Origin: Bacteroides sp.
Lineage (GTDB): Bacteria; Bacteroidota; Bacteroidia; Bacteroidales; SM23-62
Length of the DNA: 8,596 nucleotides
Assembly (NCBI GenBank): GCA_030667765.1
Contig: DAOUVF010000105.1
Coordinates: forward strand, 1 to 8,596
Direction: 5' to 3'
Shown piece after piece: positions 1 to 7,313 of this stretch; positions within the stretch are counted from its first letter, which is position 1; every line of letters starts with the position of its first letter. The notes beneath the pieces are model-generated. The model saw nothing but the letters and a program-made list of their open reading frames with translations. It was not told the DNA's origin and did no database searches. Position numbers and translations under genes: made by a program.

Positions 1-1728
1 AGGAGGGATATATACCAGCATACCATCATCAACCTGGTAAAAAAGGGATTTATTGTATTGACCTATGACCAGATCGGACAGGGTGAGCGTTTACAATATT
101 ATGAGGCAGCATCGGGGAAGTCCAGGTTCGGCTCCACACAGGAACATTCTTACCCCGGAGCACAATGTTTTATATCCGGATATTCTCCGGCAATATACTT
201 TATCTGGGATGGTATCCGTGGTGTTGATGTGTTATTATCAAGGAAGGAAGTCGATCCGGACAGATTAGGACTCACGGGACTTTCAGGCGGGGGAACATCA
301 TCGGCCTTTATTGGGGCTGTCGATGACAGGATCCTTGCTGCTGCCCCCGAATGTTTTATTACCAATTTCAATTATCTTTTAAGGAGCAGGGGACCGCAGG
401 ATGCTGAACAGAATCTTTTCCAGTTCATTTACCAGGGTCTTGATCATCCTGATCTCATAGTAGCCAGGGCTCCGAAACCAACGTTAATAAGCAGTACCAC
501 CCGGGACTTTTTCAGCATTCAGGGGGCCAGGGAGACCTTTCAGGAGGCCGGCAAGGCATTCAGAGCCCTGGGCGCAGAGGGCAATTTACAAATGACAGAG
601 GAAAATCATGTTCACGGTTTCACCACGAAAAACAGGGAGGCCATATATGCCTTTTTTCAGAAGCATCTTGATAATACTGGCGATCCAAGCGACCATGAAG
701 TTGAAACCATACCGGTTGAAGAATTCTGGATCACAGAAACAGGCCAGCTTGCTACCTCATTAAAAGGAGAGACCATCTATTCATTGAACAAAAAGATTGT
801 TGAGAAACAGGTGTCGGCTCTGGAATCCAAGCGAACCAACATTCATGAGCACCTGTCCAGGGTTCCCGAAGCGGCTGCCGGAATTTCCGGATTTTCATTC
901 CCTGAGAAATTCGATCATGAAATTTTTTCAGGACGGTTTGTAAATGCAGAATATAAGCTGGAAAAATACCTGATACCGGGAAGTGGAGAGTACATGATCC
1001 CAATGGCTTTGTTTTTGCCTGCTCAAAATAGTAAAAGTGAGGCCATTCTTTTATTGCATGAGAAAGGGAAAAATTATGCTGCAAACATGGACAGCCTGGC
1101 CAAGCAGCTGGTGACAGCAGGTTACAGTGTATTGTTGGGAGACCTGCCGGGAATCGGGGAATTGGGACCGGGTTACCTGAAAGGGGATGCTTATATTGAA
1201 AATATTTCTTATAACCAATGGTTCGCGGGTATCCTGACAGGTAAATCCATTGTTGGATTGAGGGCAGAAGATTTAAGCAGGATGGCACATTTCATTCAAA
1301 CCAAGTTGCCTGATCATAAATCAATTTCTGCCATTTCAGTTGGGGTACTTGGAAGTGAAGTCCTTCATGCGGCTGTTTTCGAAGAGACTATTCAAAAAGT
1401 TTGCCTGGTGCAGCCGTTTTTAAGTTTTGCAGACATTGCCCTGTCCCATGAATATTCACCCGGGTTTATACCCTCCACAGTGGCAGGAGCCCTTGAAGCA
1501 TATGATCTGCCGGACCTGATGGCTGCACTTTGCCCACGTAAATTATTGATTATTAATCCACTATCTGCAAATGGAGCCATTCTGGAAGAGGTGAGGGCAG
1601 GGGAGAAGCTGGCCTTCCCTGAAATTGTATATGCTCAAAAAGGCAGAAGTGAAGATTTTGGTTTTATTTTCAGGAAGGAAGAACAATCCGTTTGTGAAGA
1701 ACTATTAAGATGGTTAAACAAGAATTAA
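1..1728 (+). CDS. Acetyl-xylan-esterase-like protein with two alpha/beta-hydrolase domains (5' end cut by window)
   Basis: Probably a carbohydrate O-acyl (acetyl) esterase acting on glycans outside the cytoplasm; the true start and any signal peptide lie upstream. The frame is open from base 1, and residues 1-19 (RRDIYQHTIINLVKKGFIVL) fit the family, so the TTG at 58 is not a start. Counting from base 1, the first domain (about 1-225) has the strand GFIVLTYDQIGQGER, the nucleophile elbow GLSGGGT with Ser95 (bases 283-285), the acid in TTRDFFS (Asp169, 505-507) and a His in HVHGF (His205, 613-615), so its triad looks complete. After a helical linker a second hydrolase-like domain (about 310-575) repeats the fold (ILLLHEKGKN, YSVLLGDLPGIGELG), but its elbow reads ISVGVLGS without a GxSxG serine, so it is probably non-catalytic. 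The stop is TAA. The next gene starts 11 nt later, or overlaps by 19 nt if its earlier ATG is used. The fold is clear; the acetyl-xylan substrate is family-level inference. Confidence 0.85.
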   Translation, partial: RRDIYQHTIINLVKKGFIVLTYDQIGQGERLQYYEAASGKSRFGSTQEHSYPGAQCFISGYSPAIYFIWDGIRGVDVLLSRKEVDPDRLGLTGLSGGGTSSAFIGAVDDRILAAAPECFITNFNYLLRSRGPQDAEQNLFQFIYQGLDHPDLIVARAPKPTLISSTTRDFFSIQGARETFQEAGKAFRALGAEGNLQMTEENHVHGFTTKNREAIYAFFQKHLDNTGDPSDHEVETIPVEEFWITETGQLATSLKGETIYSLNKKIVEKQVSALESKRTNIHEHLSRVPEAAAGISGFSFPEKFDHEIFSGRFVNAEYKLEKYLIPGSGEYMIPMALFLPAQNSKSEAILLLHEKGKNYAANMDSLAKQLVTAGYSVLLGDLPGIGELGPGYLKGDAYIENISYNQWFAGILTGKSIVGLRAEDLSRMAHFIQTKLPDHKSISAISVGVLGSEVLHAAVFEETIQKVCLVQPFLSFADIALSHEYSPGFIPSTVAGALEAYDLPDLMAALCPRKLLIINPLSANGAILEEVRAGEKLAFPEIVYAQKGRSEDFGFIFRKEEQSVCEELLRWLNKN

Positions 1729-1739
1729 ACAATGATATC

Positions 1740-2744
1740 ATGAGACCTTCAATGCTAAAGATGTTTTTTCCTTTAATGGGTGTAGTTCTATTACTCGCCG
1801 GACTGAATACCAGGGCTGCGGATTATGGTTACGCCATCGGATCAGATGAGTCATGCGCTGTCTGGTGGGCGGAAGGAGCTTATAAGATCATGCAAAACGA
1901 TCCCATCCCTGAGGGCAAGCCCATCCCCCTTCAAATATTAGCCGCGGTGAATGAATTTGAATCAGTGCAGGTCATTGTACTGCCATATAAGGCCATGAAT
2001 GGATTTGCGATAAAAGCGGCAGATCTGAGATCCGGATCAGGTGCCATAATATCGAATAAACAAATTACGGTCAGGAAGGTGGAGTACATAGAGGTGGTCC
2101 GGCCAACAGATGGCTATGGAAAACGCGGCTGGTACCCGGATCCTCTACCATTACTTGATGAGCCTATAAACCTCCAGACAGGAAAGAACCAACCTTTCTT
2201 CATCACTGTAAAGATCCCGGCAGATGCAGCTCCAGGTGACTACAATGGTTCTATACAACTTACCGCGGGTACTTGGAGCAGGGAAATACCCGTATCAGTA
2301 AAAGTCTGGAATTTCGCCATTCCTGAAGAGACAAGCATGCGGTCATCTTTTGGTATGCATACAGATATGATCCGGAATTACCACAATCTCGAATCCCTGG
2401 ATGAACTTCGGGCAGTCACCGATAAATATTACAGTATGATGGCTGAATATAGTATTGCCCCTACTGCTCCTTTCAGTCTATATCCCATGGAATTAAGGAT
2501 TGATGGATTGGACTGGACAGGAGGCGTCTTTACCAGTGATAATGTTTACAGCGGTGAGAAGGCCCTCAAAGTGTCGGACAATGACGTGGAAAGCAATATT
2601 GAGGCCTCTAACAATGACTTGATTGAGGTAGATCATATGAGATCATATACACTTGCCTGGTATGCCCGGACCGCCAAACCTGAGCAGAAGTATTGCGTAC
2701 TGGTGAAATGTTATGATGCCAACCAGAAGGAAATGCTTTTTTAG
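1740..2744 (+). CDS. N-terminal fragment of the GH123/DUF4091 glycosidase, as translated with normal termination
   Basis: If TAG stops translation, the product is 334 residues: signal peptide, N-terminal beta-sandwich, the first strands of the TIM barrel (to about FSLYPMEL) and the first half of the inserted module, ending KEMLF. It lacks the Asp-Glu pair and cannot be an active hydrolase. I chose the ATG at 1740 because it puts a short basic/polar N-terminus (MRPSMLK) directly before the hydrophobic core. An earlier ATG at 1710 would add MVKQELNNDI, with acidic residues before the signal core, and would overlap the upstream gene by 19 nt. No good Shine-Dalgarno sequence precedes either start. 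There is no Cys at the end of the signal core, so it is not a lipoprotein. Confidence 0.7.
   Translation: MRPSMLKMFFPLMGVVLLLAGLNTRAADYGYAIGSDESCAVWWAEGAYKIMQNDPIPEGKPIPLQILAAVNEFESVQVIVLPYKAMNGFAIKAADLRSGSGAIISNKQITVRKVEYIEVVRPTDGYGKRGWYPDPLPLLDEPINLQTGKNQPFFITVKIPADAAPGDYNGSIQLTAGTWSREIPVSVKVWNFAIPEETSMRSSFGMHTDMIRNYHNLESLDELRAVTDKYYSMMAEYSIAPTAPFSLYPMELRIDGLDWTGGVFTSDNVYSGEKALKVSDNDVESNIEASNNDLIEVDHMRSYTLAWYARTAKPEQKYCVLVKCYDANQKEMLF
2742..2744 (+). other. In-frame amber (TAG) codon inside the glycosidase gene
   Basis: Codons around the site read GAA ATG CTT TTT TAG AAC AGG ATT. The next residues (NRIEEFTGHDKWEA and on to WFDDARFF) continue the inserted module naturally in the same frame, so no indel is involved, despite the run of six T before it. 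One substitution from CAG, GAG or AAG would restore a sense codon. It is codon 335 of 754 (counting the final stop). Every complete gene in the window ends in TAA, so this is the only functional-frame TAG seen. Confidence 0.9.
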
Positions 2745-4001
2745 AACAGGATTGAAGAATTCACAGGCCATGACAAATGGGAGGCCGATACCCTTAAAAT
2801 AAGGCCGTTCCGGAAAGAGAGCAAATTTATAACCATACACCTTTTTCCGGTGTTCCGGAGCAATTCAGGCCATTATACGGGGACTGCCTGGTTTGATGAT
2901 GCCCGTTTTTTCAATACGGAGAATGGCAATAATCTCCTGTCCCAGGGTGATTTTGAGGTGGATCCGGAAGACCTGGATCTTCAGGTTGATTTTACGGAAT
3001 TTGATAAAGCAGGTGAAAAATATCTCGATGAACTGGGTTTCAATGCCTATCATTTGCCCTTGCAGGGACTGCCTTCGGGTAATTTCCATGCACAGAGAAG
3101 GGGTATGTTCGGAGGGTTTGCCCAGGGAACGGTTGAATACGATTATTTGATGAAAAAATACCTGTCAATGGTTCAGGATCATCTTGAAGAGAAGGGATGG
3201 CTGGGGAAGGAATATGTGTACTGGTTTGATGAACCCAATACGGAGAATTATCCTTTTGTCCGGGAAGGGATGGAGATCATCAGCCGGTCGGCGCCGAAGA
3301 TCACCCGCTTCATTACCGAGCATCAACCGGGTCCTGATATTATGGACATTACGGATATCAGTTGTACGGTGATTGGCCAGCTTGATGAAGAAATCATCAA
3401 AGACCTGGTGGCACAGGGGACGGAATTCTGGTCATATGTATGTTGTTGTCCCAAATCACCCTACCTGAGCCTTTTTATTGACCATGATGATATCAACATG
3501 CGGATGTGGCTATGGCTATCGTATAAATTCCATTTGAATGGGATCCTGATATGGTCAGCTATTTACTGGAACTCCCACACTGCCTCACCTGAGGGTTATT
3601 TACAAGATCCCTGGGAAGATCCCATGTCTTATACTGTGGGTTATGGTTTGCCTTACGGAAAACAATCAGGATGGGGCAACGGGGATGGCCGGTTCTTCTA
3701 TCCGCCAAACAGGGATCCCGGGGACCGGTTAAAAAAATATCTTGATGGCCCCATACCCTGTCTGCGGCTGGAAAAAATACGTGATGGCATAGAGGATTAT
3801 GAGTACCTGTTATTACTGGAAAAAGCAACTTCTGAAAATGGAGGGAAGAACAAAAAACTTATAAAAGAAGCCCGTAAATTACTTACCTTACCATCAGAGC
3901 TGGTAGAGGGACCAACAGCATACAACAAAGATCCACAGGCCCTGATCCAATACAGGAATAAAATCGGAGAATTACTAAACAATTTATATACTAAACTTTA
4001 A
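2745..4001 (+). CDS. C-terminal part of the GH123/DUF4091 glycosidase, without a start of its own
   Basis: This 418-codon stretch holds the end of the inserted module and most of the catalytic barrel, including the Asp-Glu pair at 3228-3233 and the C-terminal RDGIEDYEYL signature at 3780-3809. The first common start codon is GTG at 2850-2852, but it falls inside a beta-strand (HLFPVFRSN) and has no Shine-Dalgarno site. The first in-frame ATG, in RRGMFGG (3102-3104), is already inside the barrel. An independently started product would lack the signal peptide and the first barrel strands, so it would be neither exported nor correctly folded. A CDS call beginning at 2850 is therefore best treated as part of the upstream gene. 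It ends with TAA, 3 nt before the aminotransferase ATG. Confidence 0.75.
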   Translation, partial: NRIEEFTGHDKWEADTLKIRPFRKESKFITIHLFPVFRSNSGHYTGTAWFDDARFFNTENGNNLLSQGDFEVDPEDLDLQVDFTEFDKAGEKYLDELGFNAYHLPLQGLPSGNFHAQRRGMFGGFAQGTVEYDYLMKKYLSMVQDHLEEKGWLGKEYVYWFDEPNTENYPFVREGMEIISRSAPKITRFITEHQPGPDIMDITDISCTVIGQLDEEIIKDLVAQGTEFWSYVCCCPKSPYLSLFIDHDDINMRMWLWLSYKFHLNGILIWSAIYWNSHTASPEGYLQDPWEDPMSYTVGYGLPYGKQSGWGNGDGRFFYPPNRDPGDRLKKYLDGPIPCLRLEKIRDGIEDYEYLLLLEKATSENGGKNKKLIKEARKLLTLPSELVEGPTAYNKDPQALIQYRNKIGELLNNLYTKL

Positions 4002-4004
4002 GTC

Positions 4005-5363
4005 ATGAAAATGAAAAGCTTTTCCAGAAGAAAATTTATTGCAAGCGCTTCTGTAGGAACAGCCGGCGCCTTATTATCATACAAGGTGCCTGTTTACGGA
4101 ATTTCAAATAAAGTGCCGGTTTCAGAACTTGCCCTTACCGGAGGAAAACCTGTCAGGACTGATGACTGGCTGAAATGGCCGGTATGGGATGCTGAAGCTG
4201 AAGCACCCATTTTATCAGTCCTCCGGAGTGGAAACTGGTACCGGGCCAGGGGTACCAAAGTAGACGAGTTTGAAATAGCATATGCCGAATTAATAGGAGC
4301 CAGGAGGGCTCTTGCCACAGCAAGCGGAACAACCGCTCTGGAAACCGCACTTCATGTTCTGGGAGTTGATGCAGGCGATGAGGTCATCGTATCTCCATAT
4401 ACTTTTATCGCAACCTACAATGCAGTTTTCAACCAGAAGGCATTACCTGTTTTTGCTGATACCGATCAGGAAACATTTACCATTAATCCGCACAAGATCG
4501 AAGAGAAGATCACGGAACGGACCACAGCCATCCTTCCGGTGCATATCCTTGGTTTGCCTGCTGATATGAATCGTATCAATGCAATTGCAAAGAAAAATGG
4601 TCTCGTTGTAATTGAAGATGCCTGTCAGGCCTGGCTGGCTGAATACGAGGGTAAAAAATGTGGCACACTGGGTGATCTGGGCTGTTTCAGCTTCCAGAAT
4701 TCCAAACATATTCCTTCAGGAGAAGGAGGAGCAGTTGTAGGAAATGATGATGAACTTATGGACCTCTGCCATTCTTATCATAATTGTGGAAGAGCATATG
4801 GTAAAAATAAAAGTGAATTCAGAGGTTACCCATTTCGTGGCGGGAACAAAAGAATGATGGAGTATCAGGCGGTCATATTAATGTCACAGATGGAACGGGC
4901 CAAAAGAGATGCGGATAAGCGGCTGGAAAATGCATTGTACCTGAATTCAAAATTAAAAGATATTCCAGGGATTATACCCTATAAATTAGCAGACGGGGCA
5001 ACCCGTTCGGCTTATCACCTTTATCCCTTCCGCTATAAAAAAGAGCATTTTGATGATCTGCCAAGAGAGAAATTTCTGAAAGCCTTGTCTGCAGAAGGTA
5101 TTCCATGTTCCGGGGGATACGGGCCACAATATAATGATGGTTTAATGGAGGAAGCTTTGAATTCTAAAGGGTATAAAAGGCTGTTTTCAAAGCAAAGATT
5201 GGACACTTACCGGGAGGAATTAAAAAATCTGCCCGATAACGAGCAGCTATGCCGGGAAGCTGTCTGGTTTTTTCAGAACATGTTGCTGGCTGAGCGTCAG
5301 GATATGGATGACATTGTCAGTTCAATACAAAAGGTATACGAGAACCGGAAGCAATTGCTTTAA
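4005..5363 (+). CDS. DegT/DnrJ/EryC1/StrS-family PLP aminotransferase with a Tat signal
   Basis: A fold-type I PLP enzyme of the sugar-aminotransferase family, which normally transaminates keto-sugars (often nucleotide-linked) in the cytoplasm. Visible features: phosphate-binding ASGTTAL (106-112), the strand ending in VVIEDACQAW with Asp205 (pairs with the pyridine nitrogen) and Gln208, and the Schiff-base lysine in SFQNSKHIPSGEGGAVV, Lys234 (bases 4704-4706). The length of 452 is above the usual 370-400 because of an N-terminal extension. That extension starts MKMKSFSRRKFIASASVGTA, a classic twin-arginine motif (SRRKF) followed by a small/hydrophobic stretch. Tat exports folded proteins, so PLP could be loaded before export. 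The active site looks complete. A start at the second ATG (4011) is equally possible and gives the same 13-base context (AAAATGAAAAGCT) as the amidohydrolase gene. The gene begins 3 nt after the glycosidase stop. Substrate unknown; a keto-sugar is only a family-level guess. Confidence 0.9.
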   Translation: MKMKSFSRRKFIASASVGTAGALLSYKVPVYGISNKVPVSELALTGGKPVRTDDWLKWPVWDAEAEAPILSVLRSGNWYRARGTKVDEFEIAYAELIGARRALATASGTTALETALHVLGVDAGDEVIVSPYTFIATYNAVFNQKALPVFADTDQETFTINPHKIEEKITERTTAILPVHILGLPADMNRINAIAKKNGLVVIEDACQAWLAEYEGKKCGTLGDLGCFSFQNSKHIPSGEGGAVVGNDDELMDLCHSYHNCGRAYGKNKSEFRGYPFRGGNKRMMEYQAVILMSQMERAKRDADKRLENALYLNSKLKDIPGIIPYKLADGATRSAYHLYPFRYKKEHFDDLPREKFLKALSAEGIPCSGGYGPQYNDGLMEEALNSKGYKRLFSKQRLDTYREELKNLPDNEQLCREAVWFFQNMLLAERQDMDDIVSSIQKVYENRKQLL

Positions 5364-5375
5364 GACGGAAATGGC

Positions 5376-7292
5376 ATGAAGAAATATTGGCTGCGCGGTT
5401 ATACGACACGGCGAAGTTTTATCGGGAAAACGGCCGCAGCAGGCGGTTATCTGTTTATGCAAGGGTTGAGAGGAACAGTACTTTCTGCGCTTCCAGCGGG
5501 AACCCGAACCCTGGAACCGATTCCGGGTGAAGCGGATTTAACAGATGACTTCCCGGGAATCGCGGTGAATTCACCCGTCATAGTTGTTACTCAGTCGGTT
5601 TCCAGGGACATCGATCCGCGTGCTGTTACCTGGACCTACATCAGGGAAATCCTCCATCATGCGGGATTGTTCTTTGAGATACTGATCCCTTCCCAGCTGT
5701 CATCATTGGCTAACCGCACAGATTCCATTGTGGTTCTGGCGGGTGATTTGCAATTGACACCGGATCAACAGGGAATCCTGGCCTCTCTGGTTGAAAATGG
5801 TGGTTCACTGATCGGTATCGGCGGAACATCCGGACTGGAAAGGGTTTTTGGGGTGGATGGCCAACGCCCTTTAGCCGAAGGATGGATAAAAGTAAGCACT
5901 GAAGATCACGCAGTTACTCAAGGATTACGAAGTTCGTTGCATGTGTTTGGCGGTCATGCTGTTACGGCAGGTACGGCAACTTCGCTGGCTGAATTGGATA
6001 CGGGCAGGCAAGGTCCAAAAGGCAGTGCTATCGTGGAAAACCGTTTTGGGGAAGGCCAGGCAATTTTACTTGCACCCGATTTGATTTTTTCCATAGTACA
6101 CATTCAACAGGGTGTGCCTGTGTTGCAGGACGGCAAACCGGCACCGGATGGTTCTGCTCCGCTTAACGATGGGGAGCTGAAAGCCGAGGATGGTTGTGTA
6201 CTTGATTGGCAGAGAGACCGTATCCTCATGCAACCCGACGGAGAACCTGCCTTTCTCGAACCGATCAGCGACGAATTGAGGGAGATTATTTTGCGGAGTG
6301 TTTTTCACGTTGCCAGTCAACAAGGTATCACCCTGCCCATCCTCTGGTACTGGCCGCGCGGCCTTAAAGCAGTAGGGTTAATATCACATGATTCTGATGG
6401 CAACGACCCGGCAATGGCGCCTGCAATGTTGGATGTGTTGAACCGTTGCAACGTGAAGTCAACCTGGTGTATACTCTATCCTGGCGGTTACCCGAAAGAG
6501 TTTTACCGGACTTTGAAGAAACAAGAGTTTGAAATAGCACTGCATTATGATGCAAGGAGCGGCGGCGAACATACATCATGGTCGAAGGAAAACTTCATTT
6601 TGCAGCACCGGTGGCTGAAGGAAGAGGCAGGGCTTGAACATATCGTTTCCAATAAGAATCATTATACGCGGTGGGAAAACCGCCTCGATTATCTACGCTG
6701 GTGTGAGGAGGTCGGCATTAACTCTGACCAGACACGCGGACCGAGTAAAAAAGGTACAATTGGATTTCCCTTAGGTGGATCTCAGCCGTATTTTCCGATA
6801 GATGATGAGATCGAATCCCCACGCATGCTGAATGTTTTGGAAATAAATTTAATCACACAGGATCTGGTGGTTGTCTGTCCGGCTGAATATGGCAGACAAT
6901 TTGTCGATTCCGTGCTACGGCATCACGGAGTTGCACACTTCCTTTTTCATCCGGCCCACATACAAAAACCTCATGTGGCTGAAGCGCTTTGCGATCTTGT
7001 GGAATACGGCCGGGCAAAGGGGCTCGAATGGTGGACAAGTGAGCAGATTTATCAATGGGAAATGTCTCGCCGAAGCGTAACGGCAAGGTTTAACTCGTCA
7101 GATATGTTCACACTATACGTTGAGAATCTGCTTCCTGAGGCTACTTTACTTTTCCTGAAATCAGGGCATGAACCACAATCCGTTCACATTAACGGACAGC
7201 CGGCATCCTGTAAAACATGGAAGTTATATGGCTTTGAGTTTAATGCCGTGAACATGGACCTGGAGGGTGAGGTCAAGTTGCAAATTGTTTAA
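5376..7292 (+). CDS. Tat-signal protein: glutamine-amidotransferase-like domain plus divergent polysaccharide-deacetylase-like domain
   Basis: The 638 residues begin with a Tat signal (TTRRSFIGKTAAAGG, 10-24). Residues about 65-245 form an alternating alpha/beta domain resembling class I glutamine-amidotransferase/ThuA-like folds (SIVVLAGDL, NGGSLIGIGG, GEGQAILLAPDL), with no evident catalytic Cys, so probably a binding domain. Residues about 325-560 look like a NodB/polysaccharide-deacetylase barrel. SHDSD (His338, Asp339, Asp341) stands where the family has TFDD. His390 in IALHYD and His399 in GEHTSW could be metal ligands, replacing the usual HxxxH. SNKNHYTRWE (425-434) and FHPAHI (His525, His528) are further His-rich motifs. 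The C-terminus (565-638) looks like a small beta domain. The start at 5376 is supported by the Tat signal; an ATG at 5371 is out of frame and hits TGA at once. Deacetylase activity is uncertain because the metal motif is not canonical. Confidence 0.75.
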   Translation: MKKYWLRGYTTRRSFIGKTAAAGGYLFMQGLRGTVLSALPAGTRTLEPIPGEADLTDDFPGIAVNSPVIVVTQSVSRDIDPRAVTWTYIREILHHAGLFFEILIPSQLSSLANRTDSIVVLAGDLQLTPDQQGILASLVENGGSLIGIGGTSGLERVFGVDGQRPLAEGWIKVSTEDHAVTQGLRSSLHVFGGHAVTAGTATSLAELDTGRQGPKGSAIVENRFGEGQAILLAPDLIFSIVHIQQGVPVLQDGKPAPDGSAPLNDGELKAEDGCVLDWQRDRILMQPDGEPAFLEPISDELREIILRSVFHVASQQGITLPILWYWPRGLKAVGLISHDSDGNDPAMAPAMLDVLNRCNVKSTWCILYPGGYPKEFYRTLKKQEFEIALHYDARSGGEHTSWSKENFILQHRWLKEEAGLEHIVSNKNHYTRWENRLDYLRWCEEVGINSDQTRGPSKKGTIGFPLGGSQPYFPIDDEIESPRMLNVLEINLITQDLVVVCPAEYGRQFVDSVLRHHGVAHFLFHPAHIQKPHVAEALCDLVEYGRAKGLEWWTSEQIYQWEMSRRSVTARFNSSDMFTLYVENLLPEATLLFLKSGHEPQSVHINGQPASCKTWKLYGFEFNAVNMDLEGEVKLQIV

Positions 7293-7304
7293 ATTTACAT
7301 GAAT

Positions 7305-7310
7305 GGAGGG
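7305..7310 (+). promoter_or_regulatory. Shine-Dalgarno-like GGAGGG before the URO-D-like gene
   Basis: GGAGGG lies 3 nt before the ATG at 7314 and inside the coding frame of the earlier ATG at 7299. It is the only strong Shine-Dalgarno-like site next to a start in this window. The spacing is a little short, but it favours 7314 as the start. Confidence 0.45.
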
Positions 7311-7313
7311 ATC

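Larger units (their letters stand above)
1740..4001 (+). pseudogene. GH123/DUF4091-type secreted glycosidase interrupted by an in-frame TAG
   Basis: Read through the single TAG at 2742-2744, this is one 753-residue protein. It has a Sec-type signal peptide (about 1-24, hydrophobic LMGVVLLLAGL, likely cut near TRA-AD), an N-terminal beta-sandwich typical of the GH123 N-terminal domain (about 25-195, with VWWAEGAYK and NEFESVQVIV), and a TIM-barrel catalytic domain from about 197 (IPEETSMRSSFG). A beta-sandwich-like module is inserted in the barrel at about 250-420 (ends near WFDD, 384-387). The Asp-Glu pair Asp497-Glu498 in YWFDEP (3228-3233) matches the GH123 catalytic pair, which works by substrate-assisted hydrolysis of beta-N-acetylgalactosaminides. 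The C-terminal family signature RDGIEDYEYL is at 681-690. Many DUF4091 proteins have unknown substrates, so GalNAc specificity is not certain. Frame and motifs are intact after the TAG, so this is a recent nonsense change, a sequencing error, or true readthrough. Confidence 0.8.

Noticed and set aside
1..6. AGGAGG as a ribosome binding site for a start at TTG 58
   Set aside because: It is 51 nt from the TTG and lies in the open frame; bases 1-57 encode residues that continue the hydrolase fold, so the gene starts upstream of the window.
752..1288. Minus-strand reading frame of 178 codons within the esterase gene
   Set aside because: Antisense shadow: low-complexity mix rich in Pro, Cys and Trp with no domain, while the plus strand encodes a continuous hydrolase fold.
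1732..1741. Perfect 10-bp palindrome ATGATATCAT across the glycosidase start
   Set aside because: Short, A/T-rich and without a loop or a second copy; chance is sufficient and it cannot act as a terminator.
2630..2649. Tandem 10-bp near repeat AGATCATATG/AGATCATATA
   Set aside because: Only two imperfect copies inside coding sequence, encoding an ordinary stretch; nothing suggests a functional repeat.
2736..2744. Programmed frameshift at CTT TTT TAG (run of six T)
   Set aside because: The downstream coding part is in the same frame as the upstream part, so a frameshift would destroy rather than rescue the protein.
2850..4001. Independent gene starting at GTG 2850
   Set aside because: The start falls within a beta-strand of a module that begins upstream, there is no ribosome binding site or signal peptide, and the frame is open back to the TAG.
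7299..7313. ATG 7299 as start of the URO-D-like gene
   Set aside because: It adds only MNGGI and its frame contains the GGAGGG that best serves ATG 7314; the family N-terminus begins at MTKRD. Not excluded outright.
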